A DNA stretch of 33,053 nt from Pelargonium nanum. Its lineage: Eukaryota > Streptophyta > Magnoliopsida > Geraniales > Geraniaceae. The translations under genes were made by a program, and so were the position numbers. The notes below the pieces were generated by a model. The model did not search any database. It was not told the DNA's origin and saw only the letters and a program-made list of their open reading frames with translations. This document shows positions 9,713 through 29,900 of this stretch, one piece after another. The first letter of the stretch is position 1, and each line of letters starts with the position of its first letter. The DNA lies in assembly GCA_036897485.1 (NCBI GenBank), contig JAYMTF010000596.1:1-33053 (forward strand). The letters are read 5' to 3'.

Positions 9713-11180
9713 AAAAACTTGAAATATACAGTTGGATAGTATGGCATGGAGTGGTGATGGGCCCAAATGGACGATTGTAAAAGATGAGCACGTGGAGATA
9801 AGAAGAGCAAAAACGATGAGATAGAGGTCAAGGTGATGTTGTGGTTGGTCAATTAATTAATTAATTAATTAGTTAATATTTCCTGGTACGTTCCTTCTTT
9901 GCCATTCTCTGGTGCATTCACACACTGTACACTCCATGCTATAACATGTGAATTGTGCAGCGACTTCAATTGACTTTAAATGTTTTCAGACTCCAAATGT
10001 CTACCACCATACTTTATTTATTTCTGGATTTTCTCAAGTGTGAAACTTAGTTGTTCCCATCCGAATCCGATAATGAATTTGTCAGACAACACAAGTGTTT
10101 GTGTCTCTCCTTCTAAGATGGAAATGGAGAACAATTCATTGACAGACCTTGTCAGTATATAATTTGGAGGCTCTGTTTTTGTGATTTTTTGGTTGTATGT
10201 GGGCTAATTTGAGAGATTTAAATCCTCATTTTATTTGTAAAACAATATCCATGAATAGAGTAGCTAATAATACGAGGAAAATGAATTTAAACCATGATTT
10301 TTTTGGCTTAGGCTAAATCAAGTTTACGAGGAGATGACACCTCATCTAATTTAACTCATACTCACCCTATGGAAGTGACGCGTTTTGATTGGCGGTTTAG
10401 CCTAAATCAAATAGTATTTGACATAGAATCCTCATCCTCTAATTATAAACTCATTAATGTCATAAACCAACCAAAACATAGAACAAAACTAGAGGGTAAG
10501 CAAAAGAGAGTGATGAAGGAGAAGACTTGTATTCTGTGTTACAAATTACAATGTATCTTACATGAGACTGAGAGAGAAGACCTGGGTTCATAGAGAAGAT
10601 GAAGTTCAATGAAGAAAGTTTACAAAATTTCTCTTCAAACTCAATAATGGTAATGTTGTTGCTTTTTTTATATTAACCATCTTAATAATGTTTCCTACTA
10701 GTCTAAATATTTTCACAGTTATCTTACAAAAGTTTGGGTTTGGAGTTCCTGTAATTTAATTTAATAACAATTTTCATTGTATGTCCTGTAATCAACTAAT
10801 TATAATTATTTTAAAATGTACTGTATTTAAGAATTGAAGATCTCGTAGAATTGTGAATTTCAGATAGATGTTTTTATGTTTACAGTATAGTTTGTCGTAA
10901 TATGTGTACATATGGAGTATTTGATATTTGGTGTGCAGCTTATAGAAATAAGGTATTGAGGGCCCAAAGGCGAGCCCATGAGTCCAGTGGAGCTCACGTT
11001 TTGCTCTATTTCCAACAACTATGGGCAGGCCCAAAACTGGGATTGTTTCTGTGGCCCAAAATTTATCATCACATTACATTACAATGATGTGTGCCAATAT
11101 GCATGTCATGTGTGTTGTGACTTGTGAGGGAATCACAATTACATTTGCCTTCACAAAAAGATACTGAAATAGGGAAAAAG
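9713..11180. other. Intergenic region with a GGCCCA cluster
   Basis: No gene recognised. Short open frames at 9980-10162 and 10369-10593 have no identifiable domain. Four GGCCCA or GAGCCCA-type hexamers lie between 10961 and 11060. Such motifs (site II/TGGGCC) occur in plant promoters, but no gene starts nearby. Confidence 0.35.
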
Positions 11181-11582
11181 TTTTTTATTTTATTATAATC
11201 AATAAGAGAAGCATAGTTAGGCCTAAGGAGGGAAAGAAACCAAAACATCCTCCGGACTCCGGAAGAAAGAGTTGGTACAATCCGTATTAAAAAAAAACAA
11301 CCCTCACAGACGGGTGACAAATAGTACAATCAGAACAATTGGGCGTATTCAAACAAATCAGACTAGTTAGTTTGCCAACTTTTATACCCTCTTATCAATC
11401 GACTACAACAATAAGTCATCAAAAAATTGCACTTTATTTTTGCACTCCAAAATAAATACGCAAAGAGGATGAGATAGATCAACTACGATACTCTCATCAA
11501 ACTTCAAAATAATCTTCTTACAACGGAGGGAAATACCAAGATCAATAACATCCCTAAAGGCACAAAGTTCAGCCCAAGCATT
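11181..11582 (-). mobile_element. LINE (L1-type) RNase H remnant with A-rich 3' end
   Basis: On the minus strand the frame from 11582 to a stop at 11403 reads NAWAELCAFRDVIDLGISL followed by KKIILKFDESIVVDL. This is the classic plant L1 RNase H pattern: A-E-L-x-A-L-R-x-x-(I/L)-x-L-(A/G), then (I/L)-x-(S/F)-D-(S/E)-x-x-V-V. Beyond the stop the sequence is degenerate and ends in AATAAAATAAAAAAC (plus about 11181-11196), taken as the poly(A) end. Only the RNase H part survives, so the copy is 5'-truncated. Confidence 0.65.
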
Positions 11583-12760
11583 GTATATATAATATATTAG
11601 GTAGTGTTTATAAGCTTTTTGAATAAAATATTATTTTAGTTATAGTTGGAATATGAATGATTAGGAGATGTTAGTAATTGCATATTCTCACATGCCATCA
11701 TCACTTGACTTCAACACAGAGTGTTTGTCAATATCTATATACTATATGTTTTGTGCAAGTTGGGGTTGAAAGTTGAAACCTTTTTGTCATCATCCTATTA
11801 ATTATTTATTCTCAAACTATATTATACATATAAAAATGGTTGTCTTATTAACCTTTTTGATTCTGTATATGAAGCCATCCATAAAATGTCTTTTGTTTTT
11901 GGTTGTCTCAATTTCTGTATTACAAGCTTGGAACTTGGAAGGATTGGGGAGTTAAGTTTTGTTTCATCTTTCATGCCCAAAATATACAATTCCCTATCAC
12001 AAGGAGTGACAAAGAACCAAACAATTCAACATACATGTCTTTATAGATTTAAGCCCACCTCTTTTTTTATTTTATAATAATAAGGAATATCTTACTACAA
12101 GAGGAACAATAATCAATTACATAATACTTCGTAGCTAATCAAGAGAAGTTTGTAGCTGATGAAACAACGACGAATCTGCGACAGACAGATGGTCGTAGCT
12201 ATTACACTTGTCGCAGATTCTAACATACGACCGACGAACATATATATGTATAGAGTGATGGTGATGTGTGAAATGTGAAGTGAGTGGGTGGTGCACATAT
12301 AATATTCTTAGGAATAGGTAGTGAATGTGTGACACACACACCATCTCTTCCAAATCCAACAACTGAATGGATCTCCTTTCCTAATTAACTCACTCTCACA
12401 TCACTAACCCTTTTTTCTCTTCCTCAATGTTTCTCTTTTTCTAGCTTTATTAAGGAACTACTACTATATTTATTAACACAATTTATAAATTAAATGTGTA
12501 TCTTTTGAGCCACAATTTTCTGGTTCAACCATGCATGTCAGCAGCAGACGTGGCCCTTTCCATAACCAACCGGTTAGGTATTTAATTCTCAATCAACCGT
12601 TTTTTTTAATTTATTATAGTTTAAGAACATTTATATATTTTTAATATGGGAAATACAAAGGACACAACTATATATTATTACTATTAACAGCATTTACCTA
12701 CAAAATAGTATATATATTATACCCACCTTTTCTTATTATTCTTGTTCATGAATGTTCATG
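11583..12760. other. Intergenic region with a perfect inverted repeat
   Basis: No gene recognised. GAATCTGCGAC (12172-12182) and GTCGCAGATTC (12210-12220) form an 11-bp perfect inverted repeat with a 27-base loop. A perfect RY-type CATGCATG lies near 12532-12539. Confidence 0.4.
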
Positions 12761-14123
12761 ATGATTAGCAATGGCTGGCCATGTGACTCTCTATACTCTC
12801 TTCTTGTTCCTTGAGAGGTTCTGAGATGCTAACTTCTATGTATAAAAAAACCCAAAATATATATTGTATATGATACATGTTGACAAATGATTTTATTTGA
12901 ATGCTTAATTTACCATATATATATGTGCATATTATATAGGTTTTGGTCCCAGCAATTGATGACTTGAATGGGACAAATGTCCCAAGTCCTCTAATATGAA
13001 CCTAACAAAGTTCCTATGGCATTTATGGACTCTATTCTAATAATTCCATTTAACATAATGAGAAGTTTATAAATTCAAATTTACTTTACTCTTGTACATA
13101 TATATATATATAAAACAACTTGGCGCATGCAACCGCTTTATATGCCAAATACATGTAAGACACGTGTCAGACTGTGATAAGTGAAAAGTGGATAATATCT
13201 ATATTATTTGAGCAGATTGAATTTTTAGCCAGATAGAGTAGTTAGTACCTTCTTAGACTAGATGTAATCAACAACCAAAATTCATTTTTACATGTACATG
13301 CATTTGACATGCACCAAATAATAAATGTATGAATTATTTTTAGTTAAAATAGGTCTTTGATAACCTGGTACATTTTCATCAGATTTATATAATAACATTT
13401 GAAATTGAATTTGATGAGGTGGTGTGTCATAAACCTCAGTGTTACCAATCACTATCCTCAAATGGAAAATGGCCAACATCACATCAGGAGAAGGAGAGAG
13501 AGAGGATCAAAGAAAAATCTGCAAAAGAAATGAGTCAAGCAAAGCAACCCCCAAGAAAGATTGCAACTTTAAACTGCAACCCCAAAATTCCCATTAACCT
13601 CCACACCCAACTCTCCTATAATTCAATAACATCAATATATTATTATTATTATAATTACCCAGGAAGGATTTGGAATCTCCTTCTCTCTCCTCAAACCACT
13701 CTGTAACTTGCAACTGTGCTTGCTTGCTTGTGTCCATATAGTTATTTTATTTTATCCCTCCAATTTTTGTCCTTCTGTGTCAGTTTTATTTTGTGCTCAA
13801 TAACTCATGTCCCTTGAAACGCTTCCCTCTTACATGGCAACAACAATTTCTCAGCTTTGTTGCTGCATATTTTGGAGCTTAGCTTCTCACAAAATGGGTT
13901 TTTGGCTTCTTTTCACCAAACCCTCTTATGGCTTCACCCATAAACTATTTTCTTCTTGCTTTGCTCTCACTGTTTGTGGGTCTTTGCTAATCTAACCCCC
14001 TTCCCTTTGATCTTGCTTCAAGCTACCAATTTATTAATTTTATTCTATTTTTGTCCTTAGTTTCTGTTGTTGTTCTTTGTTTTTCTTCATTGTTGGGGAA
14101 GATGGGTCGGAGGTTCTGAGATT
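12761..14123 (+). promoter_or_regulatory. Upstream and probable 5' leader region of the ALE2-like kinase gene
   Basis: A palindromic G-box GACACGTGTC lies at 13159-13168, and a (TA)n run ending TATATAAAAC lies at about 13099-13114. A pyrimidine-rich CTCCTTCTCTCTCCTC stretch near 13676-13691 resembles a plant Y-patch close to a transcription start. If transcription begins there, the leader would contain several AUGs, including a 62-codon frame at 13807-13995 and a five-codon frame at 14102-14119. The start site is not shown by the sequence. Confidence 0.35.
14102..14119 (+). promoter_or_regulatory. Possible five-codon upstream ORF
   Basis: ATG at 14102 opens a frame encoding MGRRF and ends at TGA 14117-14119, four bases before the kinase ATG at 14124. 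It would affect translation only if the mature leader includes it, which cannot be shown here. Confidence 0.3.
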
Positions 14124-22372
<8,249 letters not shown>

Positions 22373-22500
22373 GTTTTTGAACGTCGAGATGGTAAGCACA
22401 AGCAAGCAAGGAGGCAGCTAATTGAAGAATGGCTTTTTTGGGGTTTTGATGGATGCAGAAGCAGAGGCTTACTAGTACAGCAGTGAAGGAGATGAATGTA

Positions 22501-22529
22501 AATAAATGCAATTCAGATGATTCAATAAA
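22501..22529 (+). terminator. Candidate polyadenylation signals of the kinase gene
   Basis: Two AATAAA hexamers (22501-22506 and 22524-22529) lie 129 and 152 bp after the kinase stop codon. The actual cleavage site is not visible. Confidence 0.45.
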
Positions 22530-23860
22530 GGCCAGAGTACTGAGATGATAGATAGCCAAATCTAGTATCAATAATGTGAGTACAGTACATGCAGCTTCAA
22601 CATCCTCTTGTCTAAATGAATGTACAGAACCGAACTGAACTGGACATTTTGTGTCTTGTAAATCATCTTTTACCCTTGCTCTGATTGTATTTTACATATG
22701 TTATGGAGCATCAAAGGTCATTTTCATTGACAATCCCATATGTTGTCAAAACATGTTGGATACGAATATGAATTTGGGATTGCAATGACATAATTGTAGA
22801 GAGGATTTAAACTCGAAGCTGTATGAAGTTGGGCATACAATCGAGTTCCTCCTACATAGCCAAAATTCAAAAGTTTCTAAACATAAAAAATGCGGAACTA
22901 CTCTACTCCAATGAGAACCTCTACCATGACACTCATCAAGCTCGTGTCAACGAACTCCTATGGGACCCTAAAAGAAACCCTTCAATATGTTTTCGCCCAA
23001 AAATAAGTTTCACACTTAGTGAAAGTTCGCTCTATAATAGACATAGAAGACCTAAATGACATTACTTACCTTTCGGGAGGCCACCCACAAACGCGTCAAG
23101 TAGAATAAAGAAACACTAGCTAGAAGGTAAGTCACAACACGACAACAATTTTACTCCAACGTGACACTGATAAATTAAAATTGCATAAGTTGTGGGGGAA
23201 ATAATGTTCCCTAAAAATTCATAAGTAAAGACGACAAATGAAAAGACAACATGTGGTGTTCGAACACCATGTCGGCACCCACTATCGAAATCTCGAACAA
23301 TTCGGTAATTTGGGGGAATCTTCGAAAAGTTCAGTGACATGCCGAAAAAGGGACCTCTTACGCCCATGTTTGAGACATATCAAGCTGAACGTGCAAGAGT
23401 GAAGGTATGTACCACATGAATTTTCAACATATTTGTTCAACTTTGATGTCACAATCCTAAAAGCCCATTCCCCGATATCAGTCCTCGACCACCGTGTCCA
23501 ACTTCGATGCCACAACCCTGAAAGCTCATGCTGTAGTATCACTCCATGAATAATACCCTCTTCGTTTTAAAATAAGTGTTGTGAGTTGAATTTGTGCTCA
23601 TGGTAATGAGATGGTTGACTGTAGTTTTATTAGCATAATTTTATATGAGAAGTGAGAAGTTAGTTGACAAGAAAAATAAGTCAAAGAAACTATATAGAAA
23701 ACAAGTCAGCCATGGGACTGTGAGATGGTTGACTGAAGTTTCTCCTCGCGTGAAAAGCACTTGCTTTAAAAGAGAGTGGACTGATTCAGAAACTCATTTT
23801 TGTATTCTCCAGATTCGGCTTGTCCAGACATAGCTACCCTACCACCACCACAGACACAAA
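22530..23860. other. Intergenic region between the kinase and MSI4-like genes
   Basis: No gene recognised. 23213-23250 repeats the motif seen near 2660-2695. A 45-bp segment beginning CAACTT(T/C)GATG occurs twice, at 23438 and 23499 (61-bp spacing). Open frames here have no recognisable domain. Confidence 0.4.
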
Positions 23861-23946
23861 AAAGGTGTGGGGTTTCGTTCCGGTCCGGTTCACTACTCTC
23901 TCTCTCACTCTCTCAGTTTAAAGACCGCCATAGCTGTTGAGCTTCA
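23861..23946 (+). promoter_or_regulatory. Core promoter or leader of the MSI4/FVE-like gene
   Basis: A CT-rich stretch (about 23889-23917) lies just upstream of the ATG at 23947. Such Y-patches are common near plant transcription starts. No TATA box is obvious. Confidence 0.35.
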
Positions 23947-26900
23947 ATGGAGACGCCAATCCCCAAGAAGCGAGGCCGAAAACCCAAGCCTAAGGACCAC
24001 GACGATCACACAGCTTCCACGCCTAAGATGAAGGAAGCCAAGAAATCCCAGCACCAACACGCCGTCGACGACAAGTACACTCAGTGGAAGTCTCTCGTCC
24101 CCGTCCTCTACGACTGGATCGCCAATCACAACCTTGTTTGGCCCTCCCTCTCTTGCCGGTACCTCTCTCCCTCTCTAACTCCTCCATTCTTTTCTAGGGT
24201 TTTCTTGTTTCTGAGCTTGATTAGAGTGTGGATTCGCACTAACCCTAAGTAGCTTATTAGAGTGTGTTTTCTGCTTAAATTTTAATTGTTGTTGTGAGCA
24301 GGTGGGGTCCGCAGCTGGAGCAAGCTACATACAAGACTCGCCAGCGCCTTTACCTTTCTGAGCAGGCAAGCTTGTGCTTTGTACTTCCAGTTTATGCTAA
24401 TCTTTGTGTTTTTATTGTTCTGAATTGTAATTTGATAGTCTACATGAATGCCTTTCTCTTGCTTGTTCTAATGCAAAACGAAATTGTTGGAATCATTGTC
24501 ATTTATCTCTTATCTTTTTTTGTTCAGACTGATGGTAGTGTTCCGAATACTCTTGTCATTGCCAATTGCGAAGTTGTCAAGCCCAGGGTTGCTGCTGCGG
24601 AGCATATATCCAAGGTTTGACCTATGCTATTTTTTAGATTTTTTTCCTTGTTGTCTATATTTATTTTTATATTGGCAGAGTTGTGTAGGCAGCTTGATAC
24701 TCAAGTGTTTTTTTTTTATTAATTGGATTTTCAGTTCAATGAAGAGTCACGCTCACCCTTTGTTAGGAAGTACAAAACTATTATTCATCCTGGGGAGGTA
24801 CTTGATCCCCTTCCCTCTCTTATGTATTCACATGGAAGTACCAGTTCATTTATGTTACATGCATTGGTAATCGCTGAAATGACTGTAAATTAATTTGCAG
24901 GTGAACAGAATTAGGGAGCTTCCACAAAACAATAAGATAGTGGCCACTCATACTGACAGTCCGGATGTGAGTGTTCGATCAATCTTGTATACTTGATGTA
25001 CATATCACAAAGAATACCGGGAATAATTGGGGATATTTTGATTGTTTTATTTCTCAGTTTTGATTAATATCAGAAACTTACATTTGATTGTTTCTGGGTT
25101 TGCCCCATTCAGGTTCTCATATGGGATGTAGAAGCTCAGCCTAATCGTCATGCTGTTCTTGGAGCTACAAACTCTCGTCCTGACTTGGTATATGAGCATT
25201 GCTTAATAGTTCAACAAGCTGTGTGCTTGTGCATGTGAATGCATTTTGATTTTCTTATTTATATATTATGATTTCCCCCATAACTACACTGGTATCCTCT
25301 CTTAATTGCATGCTTTAGTGAATAGTTATTTAACACACTATTCATGTGTTCTTGTCATGGAAGATAGTTGGGAGTCGGTATTTGTATCTTTACCTGGTTA
25401 TCCTATGGTCAAACGAAGTTTAAATACCTTACTTTTCAAATGTGAGTCTATACCATATTCAAATCAGGATCTATTCTTATGAGCATGTTCATTCAGGATT
25501 CTAAATTTGTTTGTTAACATAACTTTAGGGTTTGGTCCATAGTTTCATTAGATGAAAATGCAATAATGCCCAAGAAAAATAATTATAAGTATCTGTGCTG
25601 AAACAATTTGTTGGTGTGTTTCTCGGATTCTCTTTTAAACATATGTGTGTGCTGGTGACAGCAGTACTTTGTAGGAGTGTAGAATGTTTGGATCTGTGAA
25701 GTATTTGTTAATGTGGTTGTATTCAATGTATATATCCCCTTTGTAGAGAGCATGTTTAACATAAATTTTCTGGCTTGCAGATCTTGACTGGACACCAAGA
25801 TAATGCAGAATTTGCTCTTGCTATGTGTCCTACCGAACCATTTGTGCTCTCGGGAGGTTGGATTGTTCTTTATTCAATGAAGTCTACTAATTCTTTAATA
25901 TGTGATCATATTTATTTGCACTACATAAGATGTGAATTCATTCCCTTTAACTTTGAAAGACAGTATAAAGGAATGTTGGTATATATAGTTTAATTTTGTT
26001 AACTATTTCTTAAGCGAAAAATGGCTGAATTCTTGTTTTTGGAATTTATGTTTCTTATGACATTTTGTGTTCAGCTATGTGGCACACCTTTAGCAAGTGT
26101 ACTGAAATGCCCAAGTAAAATAGGACTCTAAAGGAGTCCAAGATCGAATACACAGAGACTCAGAAATAATAGTACGGAAATTGTTAACAAACTCTTAGAT
26201 CTTAAGTAAAATGAAATCAATCTTTGAAAGGGTTGCTTTGTTATTCTACGAGCAATTAAAATAAATAAACAACTTAATAAAAAGATCACAAGTCCGATGT
26301 TCAATTTGAATAAAGTTTGATTAAAGGCTATGCAGACTGCTCACTCCTAGCTTCTGGATTATTGAATGGATGAATTATTGGTTTTTAAGATATTATTGCT
26401 AACTCACTCTAACTCTTGACCTAATTCCCCTTTCAAGGTTACTAAGGTCGTAATCAATTTAATTCAAAGTACAAAATACGATGTTACCCAAATTTCAATT
26501 AATTAGCATTAAGTTGAGTATACGAGTCGAGGATGTCCTACATGAGCATTCTAGCTTTCCAAATACAGTCCTGAGCATCCGTGTACACTATCCAACATGA
26601 AACGCAACAAATATACCAAGTGCACATCAAAGAAACCAAAACCAAGTCGACAACTAATAATTAACCTAAAAATCATAAAATGAACAATTAGAGCCGAAGG
26701 ACTGAGTTTATCATTTTTCTTCTCAAAATCATTCAAACTATGCAAATTTCACTCAAAATGCAATGAGATTGATGCCACATAGCTCTATTAGATTATGAGC
26801 TATCACTACGTAACATGTGATTGTAACATTGAACAAACTCATTCGACATTGCACCTGTTAATTTGCCTTGAAGTTCTGATGTGCTTAAGCCTTGTATTGT

Positions 26901-29900
26901 GCTTAACCAAATTTAAGCTTTAGTCACATATAAATTGTCTAAGCAAAAAGATTTGCATGACAGGGAAGGACAAGTCAGTGGTCCTGTGGAGTATTCAGGA
27001 TCATATATCAGCAGCAGCTACAGCATCTGGTGGATCAATCATTAAACAAAGTTCCAAGCCTGGAGAAGGTAACGACAAAGCTGCTGATGGTCCGACTGTT
27101 GGACCACGAGGTGTTTTCCAGGGGCATGATGACACAGTTGAAGACGTGGCATTCTGTCCGTCCAGGTAATTTGCATTATTTCAATGAAACGTAACGAGGT
27201 TTATTGCCTTTCATCTAGAATACAATAGCTATATATGGCTTGAGCCTTTATGTGAAACCTGATTTCGGATCTTAGTTAGGGACTTAAGGTATCTAACTTG
27301 CAATTCTTGAGAAGACTACAAAATAGTCCTACGTTTTATTATCCCTTTCAAATTAATTTTCAGTGTGAGAGTGGATTAGAGATTAGTTTCAAAGGTTTAT
27401 GATCGGGCAATTTATTCTGACAATTCATCTCATCTGAAGTGCGCAGGAATTTTGTAGCGTAGGTGACGATTCGTGCCTCATATTTTGGGATGCACGAGTG
27501 GGTACCAATCCAGCTGTTAAGGTAAGTTTGCCCCACATTTACTTTTTTCTCCCATTCTTTTGTTGCTTTGTATATTGGCTTTTCCATGTTACTTCGCCAC
27601 ATGATAAACCAGTGGATTTGTGATAAGCTACTATAGTATTATAGCTCTGCTGATATGTCAAAATTGTATGAATATTAACATCAATATGATGGTTGAAGAT
27701 CTGTTTTGAATTGGCTGAATTCTGCCATAGTAAATTGTCAAATTTGGTCCTTGAAAGAATTTTATTTTCATTTTTAAATAGACCAGCATGCATTGTCGCA
27801 GTCCAGGATATTTTGTCTGATAAAAAGAAGTAAAACCTTTGTTTGATCTGGTTGTGATTAGTTAGTCAAAGGAAGTAGTTCAATGTTATTTAAAAAGTGG
27901 GGAACTTAATTTTGACAATTTTTTTCAAAGCGCTTTTATATTTGGCAGCTATATGAATGAAATTTTATAGCAAAAGTCACGGTTGTCGAATTGAGGGTTC
28001 ATATTGTGAATCATTAGAGCTATTTTAGAGCTATATGGATGACATTTTTATAGCAAAAGTCATTGTTGTTGAATTGAGGGTTCATATTGTGAATCATTAG
28101 AGCTATTTTATTGCCAGTGCAATTCCTTTGAACTGTCGTTCAACTTCCTAGCTCAAAATACTGAACTCTATGCCAGTTAGAACGACAGTTCAATCCTATT
28201 AAACGGCCGTTCGATGCTTCCACTTGCTCAAACCATTCATCAACACATGAAATCATCGTCCATCAGGCTTCATACCTCAACAGTGCTGTCATTCCAAGTC
28301 CTGGTAGCATGATGTATTAAACTGTTTCTGGAAATCTAATTATTTTTAACTTGTTTACGTGCAAATCAGTATAAAATAAGGAGAGGTTTTCAATGATAAT
28401 ATACTTTGTGCTTTGAGTATCTAGACAACTAAGGTGGTACATTGTTTTTTTGCAAATTACTTTTCCTTAATACTAGGTTTTGGTATAAATTTTGATTACC
28501 AAATCAGTTGTTTGCATCTTTAATGTGCTTTCTTCCTTAACCTTGGTAAGATCCAGTTTTGCTTTCTATATGTATATCACCACTCTCTTTTAAATGTAGT
28601 TTCAGCTTCTTAAGATGATTATTTTTGTGTTTTATCTTGGCAACAGGTTGAGAAAGCACATGATGCTGATCTTCACTGTGTTGATTGGAATCCCCATGAC
28701 GATAATCTTATTCTAACTGGGTATATTCAATTTTATGTTTCTTGTAGTTTGTTTTTCTATTGAATTATGGATATGGGCATGTGAAATCTTTGGCTCTGCT
28801 GGTGCCTCTTATTGATTTTTAGCCCTTTAGGTAGATAGTTAGACTTTTCATATACTCCTTGTTTTGTTCTGTCCTCAGATCGGCAGATAATTCTGTTCGC
28901 TTGTTTGATCGCCGTAATCTTACTTCTGAAGGAGTTGGATCCCCAATTTACAAGTTTGAGGGTCACAAAGCGGCCGTACTTTGCGTGCAGGTATTATTAA
29001 TCTTTGAACATTTTTTTGCTGTTCCATGCTTTATGCTTTGTTTGAAGTAGAGTATCTAACTTGCTCATTTCATATTCTAGTGGTCTCCAGATAAGTCATC
29101 TGTGTTCGGAAGTTCTGCTGAAGATGGTCTCTTGAACATTTGGGATTATGAGAAGGTGTGTAAGGTTTACCTATTCATGTCACAGCCTTATTTACCTGAG
29201 CAAATATGTATTTACAAATGTAGTTCATAGTTAAGAGTTAAGATTTTAGTGGTCATAATGATGTCAAATCAGCGCTCAAGATTTTAGTAGTCATAATCTC
29301 TGATGCTTGGACACGTTAATGAGCTAAACGTACGTACTCACGAAATGTTTCATGTCCTGTATAGTCCGGTATGGATATGGCAGAATACATACTCAAATTG
29401 TGAGTTTACGTATTCGCAAAAAAAAAACAAAAAAAAAAACAGAAAACAAAAATAACACGCAGCAAATATGCCTGGAACGATGCCAAGAAATTTGATACTG
29501 TCCAAAAAAATCCAAATTAAAACGCATAACATATGTTAATTACCTTCTTTGCGATTGGAAAATTTTCCTCTTTTTTCTTGTTGCCGTCGATAAAATTTTC
29601 CTCAGTCAGTGGATATATTTTGTCCCCAATAAATTGTACCAATTAGTTGTGTTCGAGTAGAATTCTATATTGAATAGTCAATTTTTTTTATATTATTTAT
29701 ATGATTTTATCTCTCTAATAGAATTCTCTTTTATATAGGTAACCTAATTGAATTTATTATTGTTATTATTATTTTTTGAAATAATTGAATTATATTTATA
29801 TACATATGCTTTTATTTTTATTTTTATAATAGATGAGTAGTATAAAAAATAATATATTAATTTATTTTTATAAAAGTATTGTAACTTATCGTGTCCTATT

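Noticed and set aside
13807..13995. 62-codon ORF as an independent secreted peptide gene
   Set aside because: It has hydrophobic stretches but no family likeness and sits in the probable leader of the kinase gene, so I treat it only as a possible upstream ORF.
24294..24870. Open frames of 108 and 128 codons near MSI4-like exons 2-4
   Set aside because: They are read-through of introns and shifted frames around real exons. The family alignment needs the spliced model.
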